The notes under the pieces were generated by a model. It searched no databases. It saw only the letters and a list, made by a program, of their open reading frames with translations, and was not told where the DNA came from. From Chaetorhynchus papuensis (lineage: Eukaryota; Chordata; Aves; Passeriformes; Rhipiduridae): DNA of 64,000 nt. Every line of letters starts with the position of its first letter. Within the stretch, counting starts at the first letter, position 1. The translations under genes and the position numbers were made by a program. Shown piece after piece: positions 39,201 to 52,400 of this stretch. The DNA lies in the NCBI GenBank assembly GCA_013396525.1, contig VWYX01000701.1, forward strand, positions 1 to 64,000, read 5' to 3'.

Positions 39201-41365
39201 ACATGTTCTTAGTCACCTTTTTTTTTTTTACATTATAGAATAATGTATACCTAATATGCTGCAGGTACCATGCTACCATTTCTGGCTAACACGCAAAACA
39301 TCGGTACTCAATACTGGAGGGACTTAAATAGCCTACATTTAATTTTGCAAGAAACTCTTATCCCAAGTGCCTGAAAAAAATTACAGAAAATGGTTCTTTT
39401 TACTGCTGAATTTTTTTCCTCTGTTCTCCTGGACCCCCTTTATTGCTGGCATTTCTAGGGAGTTACCAGTATTGCAGTAGCAGGAGAAGGGGCTGCTCAT
39501 CACCTGCTGCTTGGGTGATGCTACTCTGGCTCCTCCTTTTACAGGAGAGAGAAGGTTTAGTGTCTTATGTCATCTTTAGTTTCGGTGCACTGAAGCATTT
39601 TTAACTGACTGTCTGCTTTTTTTAATGAAAGAAATTTGTCTTGTAACAGCTTTATATGCCCAGCTAATTAAAACCACTGTTATATTACTCGCCACGTATC
39701 CTGTGTGTTAGGCAGAAATTGTTTGCACTTTGACAGAATCATTTCTTGTTGATATTAATTCTGTAGGATGCTGCTGTCTCAGGCTTGTATAACTTAGAAA
39801 TAATAAGGCATTTTAAATACTGGCAAATACGAAGTTTTGTTAATCATTAACACAGCAAACAGTTTAAGTCTTGTTTAGCTTCGTAAGATACAGTTTGTTC
39901 TGCCTGTGTGAATGTCTCTGCCTTATGTGGAGACTAAGTTGAGCGACCTTTAGTTTGATACGTGAAGCTTAGGGAAGTGTTTTAAATACAGAAATTTTTA
40001 CAACGCCGTAATCCTTTTTTTAGTGACCCTTTTAAAAAGAAAAATGCTTTTTTTTAGTGAAGAGGCAGGATTGTCTGTTCTTTCTTAGGCACTCAGTGGT
40101 GGCTGATGTCTTTTAGATTACTAGAGGCCTTGTATGTTTGTTTAGTGGTATCCTCTTTGCAGAGCTCTGATTTCTTCCATGTGAATCTGAGTGTGCACAG
40201 GTGGGACACGAAGACTGCTGTGCTACCTGTCACTCCTGATTTGAGACCTGGAGGTCTGAGGAGCTTCACCCACCTGGGAAGCTGCATCAGCTGTTAAGAC
40301 CGAGCCACCTCCTAAACAAGCCATGCTTTTCCTCCTACCGTCTGCCAAGAGCTGTGGGGTGGATTGAGGATTAACAACCTCATTAACTTTTGTCCCTGCT
40401 GTCAAGCAGTCCCTTGCTGAAGTCTTTGGTGGTCAGGATGATGCAGATTCTGTAGCACACTGAAAAGTAAAAAAGTCATTATTAGGAGCTTAAAATTTCA
40501 CAAATGAGTTTTGTATTCAGTATATTGTTGACTGAACAAGTTGGATTCTCTTTGTAAATACAGCTGTCTTAAAAATGAAGACCAACCACCCCCACCTACC
40601 CAAAAGTAAGGGATGGGGAAGCCTTAAGTAGACACCTCTCTTCATCCCTGAGTAAAGAGGATGTTGCAGCCTGAATGGCACCAGACAAGGTGAAGTAAAT
40701 AATTGTGTAGGTTATTTGGAGGAAGAGATTTGGTCACCCAATGGTAATTGCTCACACTTCTGGCTGAGCAGTAGAAGCTATCACATTTTGCCATCTGTTT
40801 CACTATTATTCTGACTGAATGCAGGAGAGAAGAGACTGTAATTCATAACCCAGTATGCTGGAAGAGGCCTGGTGCCAGAAACCAACTGAATGGGTGCCTC
40901 TTGTCTTAGGCTTTGTGAAATGTAGGCCCTGTATAACTTAGTTTGTCATATGTAAAAAGAGAGAGGCAGTTTATGAACAAACAGAAAAAAAGGTACTGCA
41001 GATTTTTTGTTCTATATAGATTATCTGATTAAATTATTTTGAGCAACAGGAAACCCTTCAGTATAAAATTCCTGCCTGGCATAATTTATAGGTCTGCTTT
41101 GATCTTGCACAGCACATATTACTGTTACATTGATAGCACGACACTGGAGAACAAATTTGTATTGATGGAAAATAAACAAATATACCACCAAAACCTATTT
41201 CAGAAGTTCCTTGAAGCTTTATGAGAAATATCAGAGCTGTGACAAAATGCTGGTACATGGTGTTGCAGTGGCTATGGGCTGAAATCTGCATCCTGTTTAT
41301 TCCAGGAGCAAGTGGGGCTTCTGTGCACACTGCCCAGTAAGTCACCAATTATGAGTTGGGCCAAA
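36246..41365 (+). other. CNKSR2: CNKSR2 intron 1, no further feature
   Basis: AT-rich intronic DNA with T-rich runs (for example about 38,046-38,060 and 39,220-39,230) and no coding or repeat signal that I can identify. Confidence 0.7.
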
Positions 41366-41369
41366 GTAG
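41366..41369. repeat. Target-site duplication, left copy (GTAG)
   Basis: Four bases directly before the LTR start; repeated directly after its end at 41,810-41,813. Confidence 0.75.
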
Positions 41370-41809
41370 TGATGCCTTTTCCTGGTCTTAAAATTGAGAG
41401 TCAAACACGGTTAGAAGGGAAAAAGGGATTTTACCTTTGTATTTATTTTAAGGATCCTTAGGTGCACCACATCCAGGTCAAATACACCCCAATGCACACC
41501 GCAGTGCCCCCCAAAAGATCTGGTCTAACATTCTAGGTCTTACTAATTAGCATATCTATCAAAAATTCCCCAATGAGAGACTTGAATGAGCCCCCCTCTC
41601 CAAGGAACCTTCCCATGGATGGTTCTGTCTTAGTTTACAAAATGGGTTCTGGAGAGGACCTTGGGGTCTGGGCACACTGATTTCTAACTATGAAGCTTCT
41701 AAAATGTTCAGTCACCCAGCTTGACACACAAGTCCAAGAATGTAGGCAAAAGCACTAAGAATACAGAAGTTGTAAAAAGGTAAAAAAGGCAAAAATCATC
41801 ATGGCATCA
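41370..41809 (-). mobile_element. Solo LTR of an endogenous retrovirus
   Basis: The 440-bp block starts TGATGCC and ends GGCATCA, a perfect 7-bp terminal inverted repeat with the TG...CA ends of retroviral LTRs, and is bracketed by a 4-bp direct repeat GTAG. Read on the minus strand it has an AATAAA signal about 90 bases from its 3' end, as expected for the R/U5 end, so I orient it minus. No internal gag, pol or env sequence adjoins it; it is therefore a solo LTR left by recombination between two LTRs. A 4-bp duplication is typical of gammaretrovirus-like (class I) elements, but I cannot name the family with certainty. Confidence 0.85.
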
Positions 41810-41813
41810 GTAG
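41810..41813. repeat. Target-site duplication, right copy (GTAG)
   Basis: Direct repeat of 41,366-41,369. Confidence 0.75.
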
Positions 41814-44800
41814 GACTTCAAGGATTTTGAAAAGTGGTCTAAGTAGAATTTTACCACATCATCTAGTGAGTCTGTACAGTATGTTCATGTGTTAAAAGAA
41901 GCTCAGAGTACCAGTTTTGTTATTGAGTTGAGGTCCTCAAGAGTGCTCATTATTAATAATGTTAGTAAATGCTCTAGCTGGTTTTTTGCACCAGTATTTG
42001 GGATGTTTTCTAAAGGAACATTTTAATGGGTATTTATGAACTTCCTCAAGAAAACTTTGAAATGACATTATCTTACAGTTTGAAACTAAACTGTGTCTGT
42101 TTGTGAGTTTGCATAAAAGAAATTGTGATATCAGGACTGGTAGGAAAAGCATCATGACACGGAAATTACAGAAAACCAAGAGTAACTAATGCCTCGTATA
42201 AACTCTACACGAATTTTCTTGTTTTATTTCCCAGTGGTAAAATATGGTGACAAATGCTTTTGGCATTTACCATAGGCTGAAGGTGGATTACTGGAAGAGC
42301 AGGTGGAGATGCTTTCATACTCTTGGTAGAGGGACTAAAAGAAGGTCCTTCTGGGACTCTCTTTGGCATTATTGGTGTGGACAGTGAGCTGCTGATGTGG
42401 GAGCAAGGTGAGTGTAGGAGGGTCTCTGTGGGAGGTGGCTCTGGTGCTGAGCCACCAGTGGGCCAGGGGGACATCTCTTGCCATAGCCCTGAGCCTCCCT
42501 GCAGCATTCCTGGGTTTTTGATGTGCTCACCAGGGGACAGAGTGCCTGGCACGTGAGACAGGCATCCAAAGAAAGGGAGTGATGAAGTCTCACAGAGAGA
42601 ATTTTGTCAGGTTTGTTGATCTGTAGAAGGCAGGGGGAGGGTGGTGGTGGTAATATTGTGGTTTCAATTAGAGTGAGGTTCTGGAATTGGTGACTGCCCT
42701 TGGACTGTGCAGAGCAGGGGGAAGTGAGAGCCTTCTCAGTGGGAAGGCGTGAGCCGAGACACCTGGTAAGATAGGTGGAAGACAATCCTATGAGGAGTCC
42801 CTCTGTGTCACCAGTGCTTGAGCCACCAGGTCTGCAATGTCCTGAATCTGACTCAAGCAAAGCAAAAGAGTCAAGTTTATTCATCGCTCCACTGTGTAGT
42901 GAGAAGCTCTGTAACAATTGACAGTTCTGTTATGTTTTGAACACTCATTAGCACTTCAGATTAGCTATTAAAGGACATGAAACGTTTAATCACCATGTCT
43001 TTTCTTGTTAGCAGTAGTCACTAGTGGAATGCTTTAAAAAAAATTGTAATTAAGTGAAAAAATTGTACTTTAGCAATTTTACTTGGGATGCAGCAATTTC
43101 AATCACTCAGATTACTACCCTGAGGAAAATACATTTTCCTCTCCCTTAAATAATGTTTTTAAAGTTCTGAAATAGTAGCATAATAATTCTGCATGTCATG
43201 TAGAAGTCTGGAAGATCTCCTCTTACTGCCTCTATATGTTTGGGCATTTCTAGTGTGTGGTGCAAAGGTGGAACTTTTAGTCATGATTGAAACTACTGAT
43301 TTCTCATCTTCTAAAGGTCTGCTATTTAATGAAATAAAAGTGTGGTACAGCAGTTTTCTGTAGCGGTGACACATTCCTTGAATTGCTTTTCTCTTCCCTA
43401 GTACTAGTTAGCTCTTAAAAAAGCTATTTGGAATAGACTTCTGACTAAGTTTAAAATGGAGCTCTCTTAGTTATAGATTAAAGGAAAATTTATAAGCCTC
43501 AGAAATCCTCAAAATACTGAAGCACAGGCTTTTATAATGTTTTCAGTTTGATATTCAAATGGTTCCAGTAAAATAAAACAGCTAATTCTTTCAGGGGCCC
43601 GTAATTATAGGACCTATTTATTAAATTGAGATCTATTCCTTTGCACAAAATCAGCAGTTAATCAAAATACTTTTCATGTAACTACTTGCATTCTAGAAGT
43701 ACAGAAAATGTGAGAGATAAAAACAAGCATCCATTTTTAATAGTATGTTCCAGGGAACTCTGAAGGGAATGCCATGGAAAATACCAGTGAAACTTTGCTA
43801 ATCAACCCATCCTCCCCTTTACTCTTCTAAATAGCCAAGTCCTGTCCCAAGCTGTGTCAGGAGACGCCTTCACAATGAGTTCATGCTGCTGTGATGACTC
43901 TGCCAGCTGTGCTTTCCAGGAGCATGCAGCCAGCTCTGTACCTAGCGGTGCGTGTCAAGACATCCCATGGCATCCCATCCCAAGGGCAGTGGAGGAAGCA
44001 GGCTGAGACACTGAGTGGAAGTGAGAAGATGGGGCTGTGGCTTCTGCCCTGGTTCCGCGGGGAGGGGGTGGCTGTTCAGCATAGGGGAGCTCTGGGCAGA
44101 GGTCAGGTGGGGTTTGGGTAGGGACAGGCCATGGTCACACCAAAGTCTTCCCCAGATGGAATGGATGCAGTGGGGGACTCAAGGTGTGGACAGGGGAGGA
44201 AGAGCCGTGGCTTTGTACAGGGAGTTTGGGGATGAGAGAGGCGTGACTCTTGTGGGTGTTCCTGCTTGCGCTGATGAGTGGGATGGGGACGAGACATTCT
44301 TTTTTCTCTTTGCCTCAGCCACCCGTGGAGAAAGACAGTGAGTGGACTGCAGGTGATGACTGCTGCAGTCAAAAGTCTTGGGAAGAACTGAGATGCAGGA
44401 AAACCAGACACATTTTCCTATGAATGCTGAATGGTAAAGTTTCCTGTGAAACCTGACCATGAAAAATAACCCCTTGTTATGTTTTTCCTGCATGCCAATG
44501 GGGTGTATTTTTCTGTTGGCATTTAGAGGATGCTGAGTCATGAGGACTGGGTTTGCAGAAGAAAATCATCTCCTTCTCTCTGGAGCTTAGCTTCCCTGAT
44601 ACAGTAATAGGAGATACAGCCTCTTTGCAGGTCTGGCTGAAGTGCAGCCTTGGTGGTAAGAAGTGGAGATAGTGACATTGGAGAGTAAGATGCAAACAAA
44701 AAAAGGCCAGTTATTAGTAGAACTAAATGTACTTTTGTGGGCTTGACAATAGAGAAAACATTTCTTTGCAAAAGGGAAGAAGGATTGTATATACTGCACA

Positions 44801-47800
44801 GCTTGTAGGATCCTAAAAATACATTTATCCTTGGCAAAGCATCTGAAGGTGTCAGGAACCATAAGATGTTACAAGCACCTCACAAGGAGACATCTGGGAC
44901 CCTGCTTCTTGAGATTTCAGTGCAGCTTTGGGCTGGAGAGCTTCTTCCTGTAGACAGTATGGTAGGATTTGAGATTCTCTGAAGAGATTAAATCCTTGAA
45001 ATTTGATTATCAGCTGCTAATGTTCAAAACACGTGCAGATTTTGTTTTCTAATACATTCTATATGTATTCTGTTCTAACATCTATTCTAACACTTTCTAT
45101 TTTTTCATTCTGTAGCATGGAAAATTCTTGAATACCAAATTAATAAAAAGTTAGAATTGAGTTATTTTGCCAGTATTAAAGTTAAAATGAAGGAAGAAGT
45201 CAATAGGCCTTATGGTTATAAAAAACTGTATCAGAATTGATTTTGGAATATATTCTAAAAATTAACACTGTCTAGTAACGTGTATTTAATGGGAAAGCTT
45301 TTTAAAAATATCTCCAAATGGTGACGCTTTTGATATTTTCAGAATATTTTAAGGTAATGACATTATTTTCTGAGACTGTAAAGGACATACTTAGTCTGAT
45401 ATATATATTCCTTCAGTAATATCAAATAAATTATTGGGACATGAGTAGCTCCACAACTTTCTCCTAGAACTAAAGCTGCATCACCTAAGGAGACGTGCAA
45501 GCTCACACTTACGTAAAACGTTAGTGTGATGTGCTTTAGTTTCAGGAGGAGTATTCATAGCCTTGAAGTTGGAATCATGGATGGTCTCAGAAATGAGGCC
45601 CATATTTGAGAACTACAGCGTAGCTGTGGTACATACACCTTGAAGAGCTTACTCTGGGTATTTTCTGAGTTTGACTTTTTTATTTCTGTAGCTTTAATAC
45701 TGCATTTGTGCTAGCATCTGACATTCAATTTGCACTTAGTTGTTCCTTAGTTACTTTATTGAGGGTGGTATGTTTCTGGGTTGCCAGTAGCTGTGAAAAT
45801 AATGTAATAATGAATAGTCCTGTAAAACTACTTGTGTACTGGCAGAGGACCTCTCTTTTATCTGGGATGAAAGGTTTACTTTCTGGGAAACTAAAAAAAG
45901 CATTTGTTGTTTTTTATACCTGTACCCTCATAAACTTCTTCTAGTTGTTCTCATCCAAGGAATTTTAAAAACATTGCTTTCTCATTGCTTTTGTTTAATT
46001 GCTTTTAATTGTTTTAAAATGTTTAGGCATTCACAGAGTGGTTTTTTTCCTCAAGATGGGAATAAACTTTGAAAGGATTTAGAAAGTACAATTGCTACCA
46101 GCTGTCTTAGATATACATTTAAGCTTGCTAATTTACTTGGTAAAATTCTTTCAAAACTCAAAAATTTTAGGATCTAATGTTTTAACTTGGGCTGTGAAAG
46201 CCTCTAATCCTCTGTGTCCAAACTAGCCTTCCTCATCCTGTGCACAGAAAGAAGAGGAGAGACATTTTGGGATGGAATCCAATAGCATCAGGCCAAACAC
46301 TGAAAGATTGTTTGCACAGCTGTGCCTAAGCGGTGACCAAACTGTTAAACAACCTAGTGGGGAGAAAATGAATAGAAACTCCTGTTGGCCAGAGGAATGA
46401 GTTTCCTGGACAGTGCTCAGAACGTTATGAAGTCATTGCACATGCTGGGTCAAGGCTTTTACCCATAGTTTCCCCTTGTGCTTGGGAATACTTCATGCTT
46501 CGTTTTTTCATAATAATATAATTGGCTTAAAGCATGTGAACAGAATTCTATACTGATGAATGATGCACTGTAGTGTACTTACCTTTAACTTCAATTAGAG
46601 AACCTTTCCCTGCTAGTAAACTGATTCACTGATGTGAGAGGAGACAGTGCCTGTATATCTGTCTTGCTTCCTTGCAAATTGTAGATTATGAAACTGGACT
46701 GCTGAGCAATAATTTAATCAGTGGCATCAGAAGAGCATTAAGCTCCATTAAATGTTGGGTCACCATCAATGTCAGATGAGTATTAAATTATGGCTTGCAA
46801 CTTAGTGATACTCGTCCAAAAACACAGTGCTTAGGTTCTTGGCAAGCATATAACAGTTTATTATGGAACAGATGCTTCAGAGCTTAACATATGACTGAAG
46901 TGTCAACTTGTGTCAGAGAAGATGGTCCCAGCAGTAATGTGGTGCACAGACTTTGTGAGACGTGCTAGTGAATTGCCCCCTACCTGAACGATGTGGGTTA
47001 AAATTATTTCATTAACAGCATCTCCTGTTGAATGCTTGGAGGTCAAAACACTGCTCTGCCTGCCAAAGACTGGCTTATATAATTCAGTCTGCAAATGGTG
47101 GAGGTGCAGTTCTCCTGACAAGGAGGGAGGATCCCTACAGGCTGCTCACAGTTTGAATTTTTTTGTAGAACAAGCACAATTTTCTTTCTGGTTCTAGTGC
47201 ACGACAACACTGCCAGCTTGGAATTCAGAAGATGTCTTTGATGCCTCTATTGCTAGTCACAGATTTTCCAAGTGACATCAATGAGGTGAAACTGGTAACT
47301 GGCTCCTCCTGGGTGGCTTTGCTAATGTCAGCAGCAGCTCTCATGCAGCAGCTAAATCTTTGACGCTCTTGTCAGTCTGCTGTACAGCTCCTGCCACTTA
47401 AGAAACCTGCATGCTGCAGGAGATGCTGACCTTGGATCTATGCAGGGAGAGAGAAGGATGAAAAATGGATGTTTGGATAAAATGTTTTTCCCATTCCTAT
47501 TTAGGTGCAAAGATTACAGGGAGGAAATAAAGAAGAGAGGTTGGGCTGGGAGAGTAACATATGTGCTGAGAATTTTTGCTGGTAATGGTGCTGGGAAAAG
47601 AATAAATGAGAGTGATGCTGATATAGGTAGAGCTTACCTGATCTTTATACAGCCTCTAGCTTGGTGGTAAGATGGGTTTTGCAAATAAGAATCCTAACAG
47701 GATCTCTGTACCCGTCTGCTGAAGATGGCGCTTAGGGTTCTTGCAAAAATCTTGTGTATGGTTAAGATTTTCTTATCTGATGACAACTGCAAGTTGGCCA

Positions 47801-49447
47801 CAATCTTATGGGCACAATATTGTGGCAGGATATTTAAAGGAGTATTACAATTTTTTTATTTATTAAGGATTGCATTACTGGTGCTCAGGTGTTGCCAACT
47901 CTAATTTTTTATTGCTGTGCAGAAGCCATAGTACTTGTTTTGTGGCAGTGGGCTGCAGATGAAAATGCTGCAGTTTCAGCTGAAAACAGGACAGCTGACT
48001 AGAAGGCTTCTGGGGTGAGTCCTATTAATTTGCCACAGGAGAGGCTGCCTGAGGTGATGGAGCAGTGCATTGCAGAACCGCTCCAGTCAAAAGTCTCCAG
48101 AGTCTCCTTCTGCCCATAGTTTTCACCCTAAAATTAGGGGTTCATGTTAAAAAGGACTGTCCCAAAAATCTGCGTGTCCTATATTTTTCTTTTCAAAACT
48201 ATACCAATAACTTGTTGAAATTTTCATAGTAAGCTATTAATATGAAGCTTCAGATATTCTTTCAATTTTCTACTTGTCTGTCTGTTACAGTTTTGAAACT
48301 GGCTATTATGCAGAGAACCAGCTTTGAAGAGAACTTCATCAGAGCAGAACCTGTCATGAGGAGAATTGCACCTTATCTATATAGGCATTAGAATTGTCAT
48401 TTCCTCTCTACCAGAGCTTAAGTTCATGCATGCTGCATTATTAAAGACCCTGTTATTTCTGAAATAGTTCAGGTTAGGAAAGACATTCTGAAAGAACTGA
48501 AAGTTTTAAGGTATTACTGTTTCTTAATGGGGGGATGAAGTAAAACACAAGCACTAGGATGCATTTGAGGCAGTGCAAGATCAGAATACAGCTGATAGAT
48601 ACATGGTTGGGATTTGGAAATGGTGGTGAAATTTTGTGTCTCATACCTTAGAGAAACACAAATTATGCGTTTCATACTTGGAAATAAAGATGTCCTCTGT
48701 TCAAAGAAAAAAACAAACCATTCTTAAGTCTCAGTCAGAATGTTATTTTTTAGTGAGCCCAAAGGAATTTGTGGCAGGTAAGAGGGACACTCATTTCTTT
48801 CAGTCATTAGCAACAAGGAGGAAAGCATGCAAAGTCAGCTAGAACTAATATCAGAATAGTAATTATTAATTCATTCAGGTTTTACAAGTACTTGAAATTA
48901 TCCAATTATATTTATCCAACCTTTTGTTTCACGTATGTTTTAAAGAATAAATATGGAAAAAGGAATGTCTCATACAGTAGAAAAATTAATACATATAACA
49001 AGTCCTGTTAAACTCAGCAGAGTGAAAATTCAGGTATTTTTTCACCTTTTTTGGTTTTGTCTTTCTTTGATTTTTTTATTTTCATGGGTTTTGGTAAGGT
49101 ATGGATGAGATGCTAACAGAATACCTAGGATTTTTATACTGATCTCTTTATCACTTTTCAATATAAATAATGCTTAAATGGGTAGAAGATAATGGAGCAA
49201 GACCAGGAAATATACTACAGTTGGCTATATCCAGCTAGCACAGGAAATGCTAAACAGCATTTGGTATAAACCTCCTGCTGATGTCTTGTGGAAATGGGCA
49301 GGAGTATCCATAATCGGCACACTTTATCCCATGCTGACTGATACAAGTATTTAGTTCTACCAGCCAGGGTTATTGCAGAATAAAGGATGAAGATCACAGA
49401 AAGGAAACCCAATCTCAAAATTATGTCAGTGGTAAAATTTCACCTCC

Positions 49448-49462
49448 TTTTTTTTTTTTTTT
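49448..49462. repeat. Poly(T) run
   Basis: Fifteen consecutive T residues. Confidence 0.85.
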
Positions 49463-52400
49463 CCTTTTATCTGTTAAGCTGTGGCATCAGTAAACTAGAG
49501 CTGCAGTTGAACCTCAGCTTTGGTTGTTTGCCCTGCCTTCCACGTGCCTTGGGGCAAGGCTGTTTGTCAGTGTAGCTAAGGGAGATGGAGGAGAACATCA
49601 CTGTACCTTGTGCTGCCTTCTGGAGGGCTCTGTACAAGTAGAGCTCTCAGTGGCAGAGTGTTTTCTGGATGTTCTTGAACTCTTTCTACATGAATTGCTT
49701 GGGAGGCTGTGTGGTGTGCATCTTCCACCTCCCCACAGACAGTTGTTGGTGTTGCCTGAAAGAGTGGAAAGTGTGAGGATTTCAGGTTCTTCTTTGGATT
49801 TTCCAGCATTAGGCCTCTGGATTGGTGAAATAAATGTGTGTGTCTATATGTGCATTATGAAATGTTAGTAACACTAAATGGCAGCATTTTGCACAAATGT
49901 ATTTGGTGTGTAATATTAATATTCAGTGAAGTACCTAATCTTGTCTTTGGGAAAGGAGTTTAAGGAATGGTTTCATACCATTCATTTAGTGCTATGCAGT
50001 TAATAGTTAAAAATAAGTTGTGATTATTTTTGTGTGTGCACACATTACTTTCCATGTGAACATTCGTTTCTCTTTCCTGGGGATATAACATTGACAAGAC
50101 CTGAAAGAGACTAATATGTCGCTGTAGATTAATTCAGTCTTTGAAGGGTCTAATTCCTAGTTACTGCTTTTTGCTCATATGGATAAATTTTACAAGCAAG
50201 TGATTATGCAAAATGAGAAACTAACTAAAGTGTAGTTTAGCTTGTCACTTCAACAGATTTTTTATTTTTGTTTTTATGTATTTACAACTTAGGCAAAACA
50301 TTATTTTGAAAAGTATATTGCTAAAGAAAATAAAAACCAGCAGATATATTTTGCCATGATTCTGTTGTTTGCACTTCCACTTTACAAGCTTGCAGACCAT
50401 GTTGTAGATTTGATATGATAGAATGTATTCTTCACTTTTAATGAGCGAGAGGAAGAGTGGGGAAGAGCAGGCATGTAAAGTTATCCTTGCACGTTCTCTT
50501 ATGTAAATCTCTCTGCTTTGGATATAGTTTGAAGCAGATAGTGTTAGCCAAGAAGCTTAAACCCAAAATGTTTTTACTTCTTAACATAGTCTGGATCTGT
50601 GCATATCAGAATGTAATAAAGCTGTACTTACAGGACTGTTTGTGAAGTAATTTGAACATAGTCTGTCCAATTATGGTTGATGTCATTGGGGTTCTCTCCT
50701 AATTCTGAAATCCTTCCTTAGAGGAGGCAGATAGAGCCAGTGAACGCTGGATGATTTTCTGGTCATAGAAGGAAAATCAAATGTAAGGAGAGGAAGAGTA
50801 ATTTGAATCATGGATGAAGTCATGGTATAAGCACTCCCAACCAAGCCTAGCATCTTGTCCCCTTTTGCTCCACAGAGAGGTTCAATGTAAGTGTAGCAAA
50901 ACTACAGAATTGCTCCTGTTGCAAAATGAATTGCCTTGCTCTTAACCGTGCTGCTGGGCTGTATCAAAACCACAGACCCTCTGTGAGGACATCACCAATT
51001 AAACCTTGAATCCTTATTTGAACCATTAGCAGATTTCCCCTGTGGGTGGGAGACAGTGTAAAGTACAGAGGTAAAGCAAAGCTTTAACAACTGTTGTATT
51101 ATTTTTTCGGGGACACAGTGTTCCAGCTTGTGCCAAAAGGATGCCTTCTGGCATAATAAATTCTTGGCAGCAAAGCTGGTTTTCATGGTGAAAAACTCTA
51201 ATAAAGACTGTGGAGGGGTTATTTGACTATTTTGCATAATAGCATATATTAGTCCGTGTGAGGGAGGAAGAGGAGGAGGGCCCTTCGTGTAGCAACAACA
51301 GTGTGTTTAATGTGGCTGCTCCAGAGCACGCTGTAAAAATGCAAACACGGGAAGGCATTTGAAAGAACGACCAGTACTTACTTATTTACTTGGCTGATGT
51401 CAGGAGTGTGCTTGGCTTACATAAACATCTTCTGACGGTCTAACATATTATAGTTGTTTTTTCCCTTTAATATATGATTCATTTATATTTTGCAGAGGTG
51501 TGGGGTGGTTACTTAGGCGTCATATGTGAAATGATGAATATTAGAAGTATAACTTTCCCTTTCTTCTTCAAAACACTCCTACACATATCAAAGTATTTGA
51601 CCAGTGGTTTTAAGTTACAGATGTTTCTTTGTCATGTGCAGGGGGATGCACAGCTTTTTCTGCCCACAACTCTAAAACTGTCCCAAGTCTCACACTGTGC
51701 TGAGTTGTGCGAACTCATTCTAAAGAGCTTCAAGCCTGGGAATTGCATGGGCGTTGTGAGAAGGAAAAATGAATGGGAGGGAGTTCACTCAGAGTTTGAA
51801 GAAACTTCCCCTCCTGTCCTGCCTGCTGTATGCGTGCACATTTGATGGCTTTGTGTTTTCTATAGTTGTACGGTGTGAAGCACAGCTGCAAGTAATCATG
51901 GGAGACAGTGAAAAGCTATGGAAAATTTAAACTTTCATATCTTTAAGTCCTGAGGGAGGGTTTCAGACTTAGCCCCTTCTAAACTGTTGACGAAGCCAAT
52001 ACCACACCTATTTAGACAAAGCCTGCCATCCTTAGGGAATATGGTGGTTGCATTTCAATGCTTACAGTAATATTGAGGAATTTGATAGTTTGTCGTTGTT
52101 AGGTGGCGCAAATTTGTCTGGGGGCAGGTTCTGCACATTACTGCAGTTGTGCTCAGAGATGTGCAGCTGTAGCCCAGGGCTGGGACAGATGGAGGGCTGG
52201 GTTGCTTTGGTCCTTTCCAGCTCTGGAACTGTAATTTTGGTGGTGTGCTTGAGCCTAGTGATAGTCACTTCATTAATGTCATTAGTGCTCAGTGCTTGCC
52301 AGAGAGATGTGTTGGAGAAGTGATAGAGCCACATGCTGTCATGAGATGGGCAGTTGTTTCTCTTGTGTAAACCACTGGTGTAGCCCCTTTGTGTGCTGGT

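Noticed and set aside
42369..42917. 182-codon minus-strand open frame in intron 1
   Set aside because: No ATG at its start, no family resemblance, and another frame overlaps it on the same strand; most likely chance.
52170..52240. Possible old CR1 3' tail ('ggtcctttccagctctggaa')
   Set aside because: Only one short segment resembles a CR1 end and no flanking match supports it.
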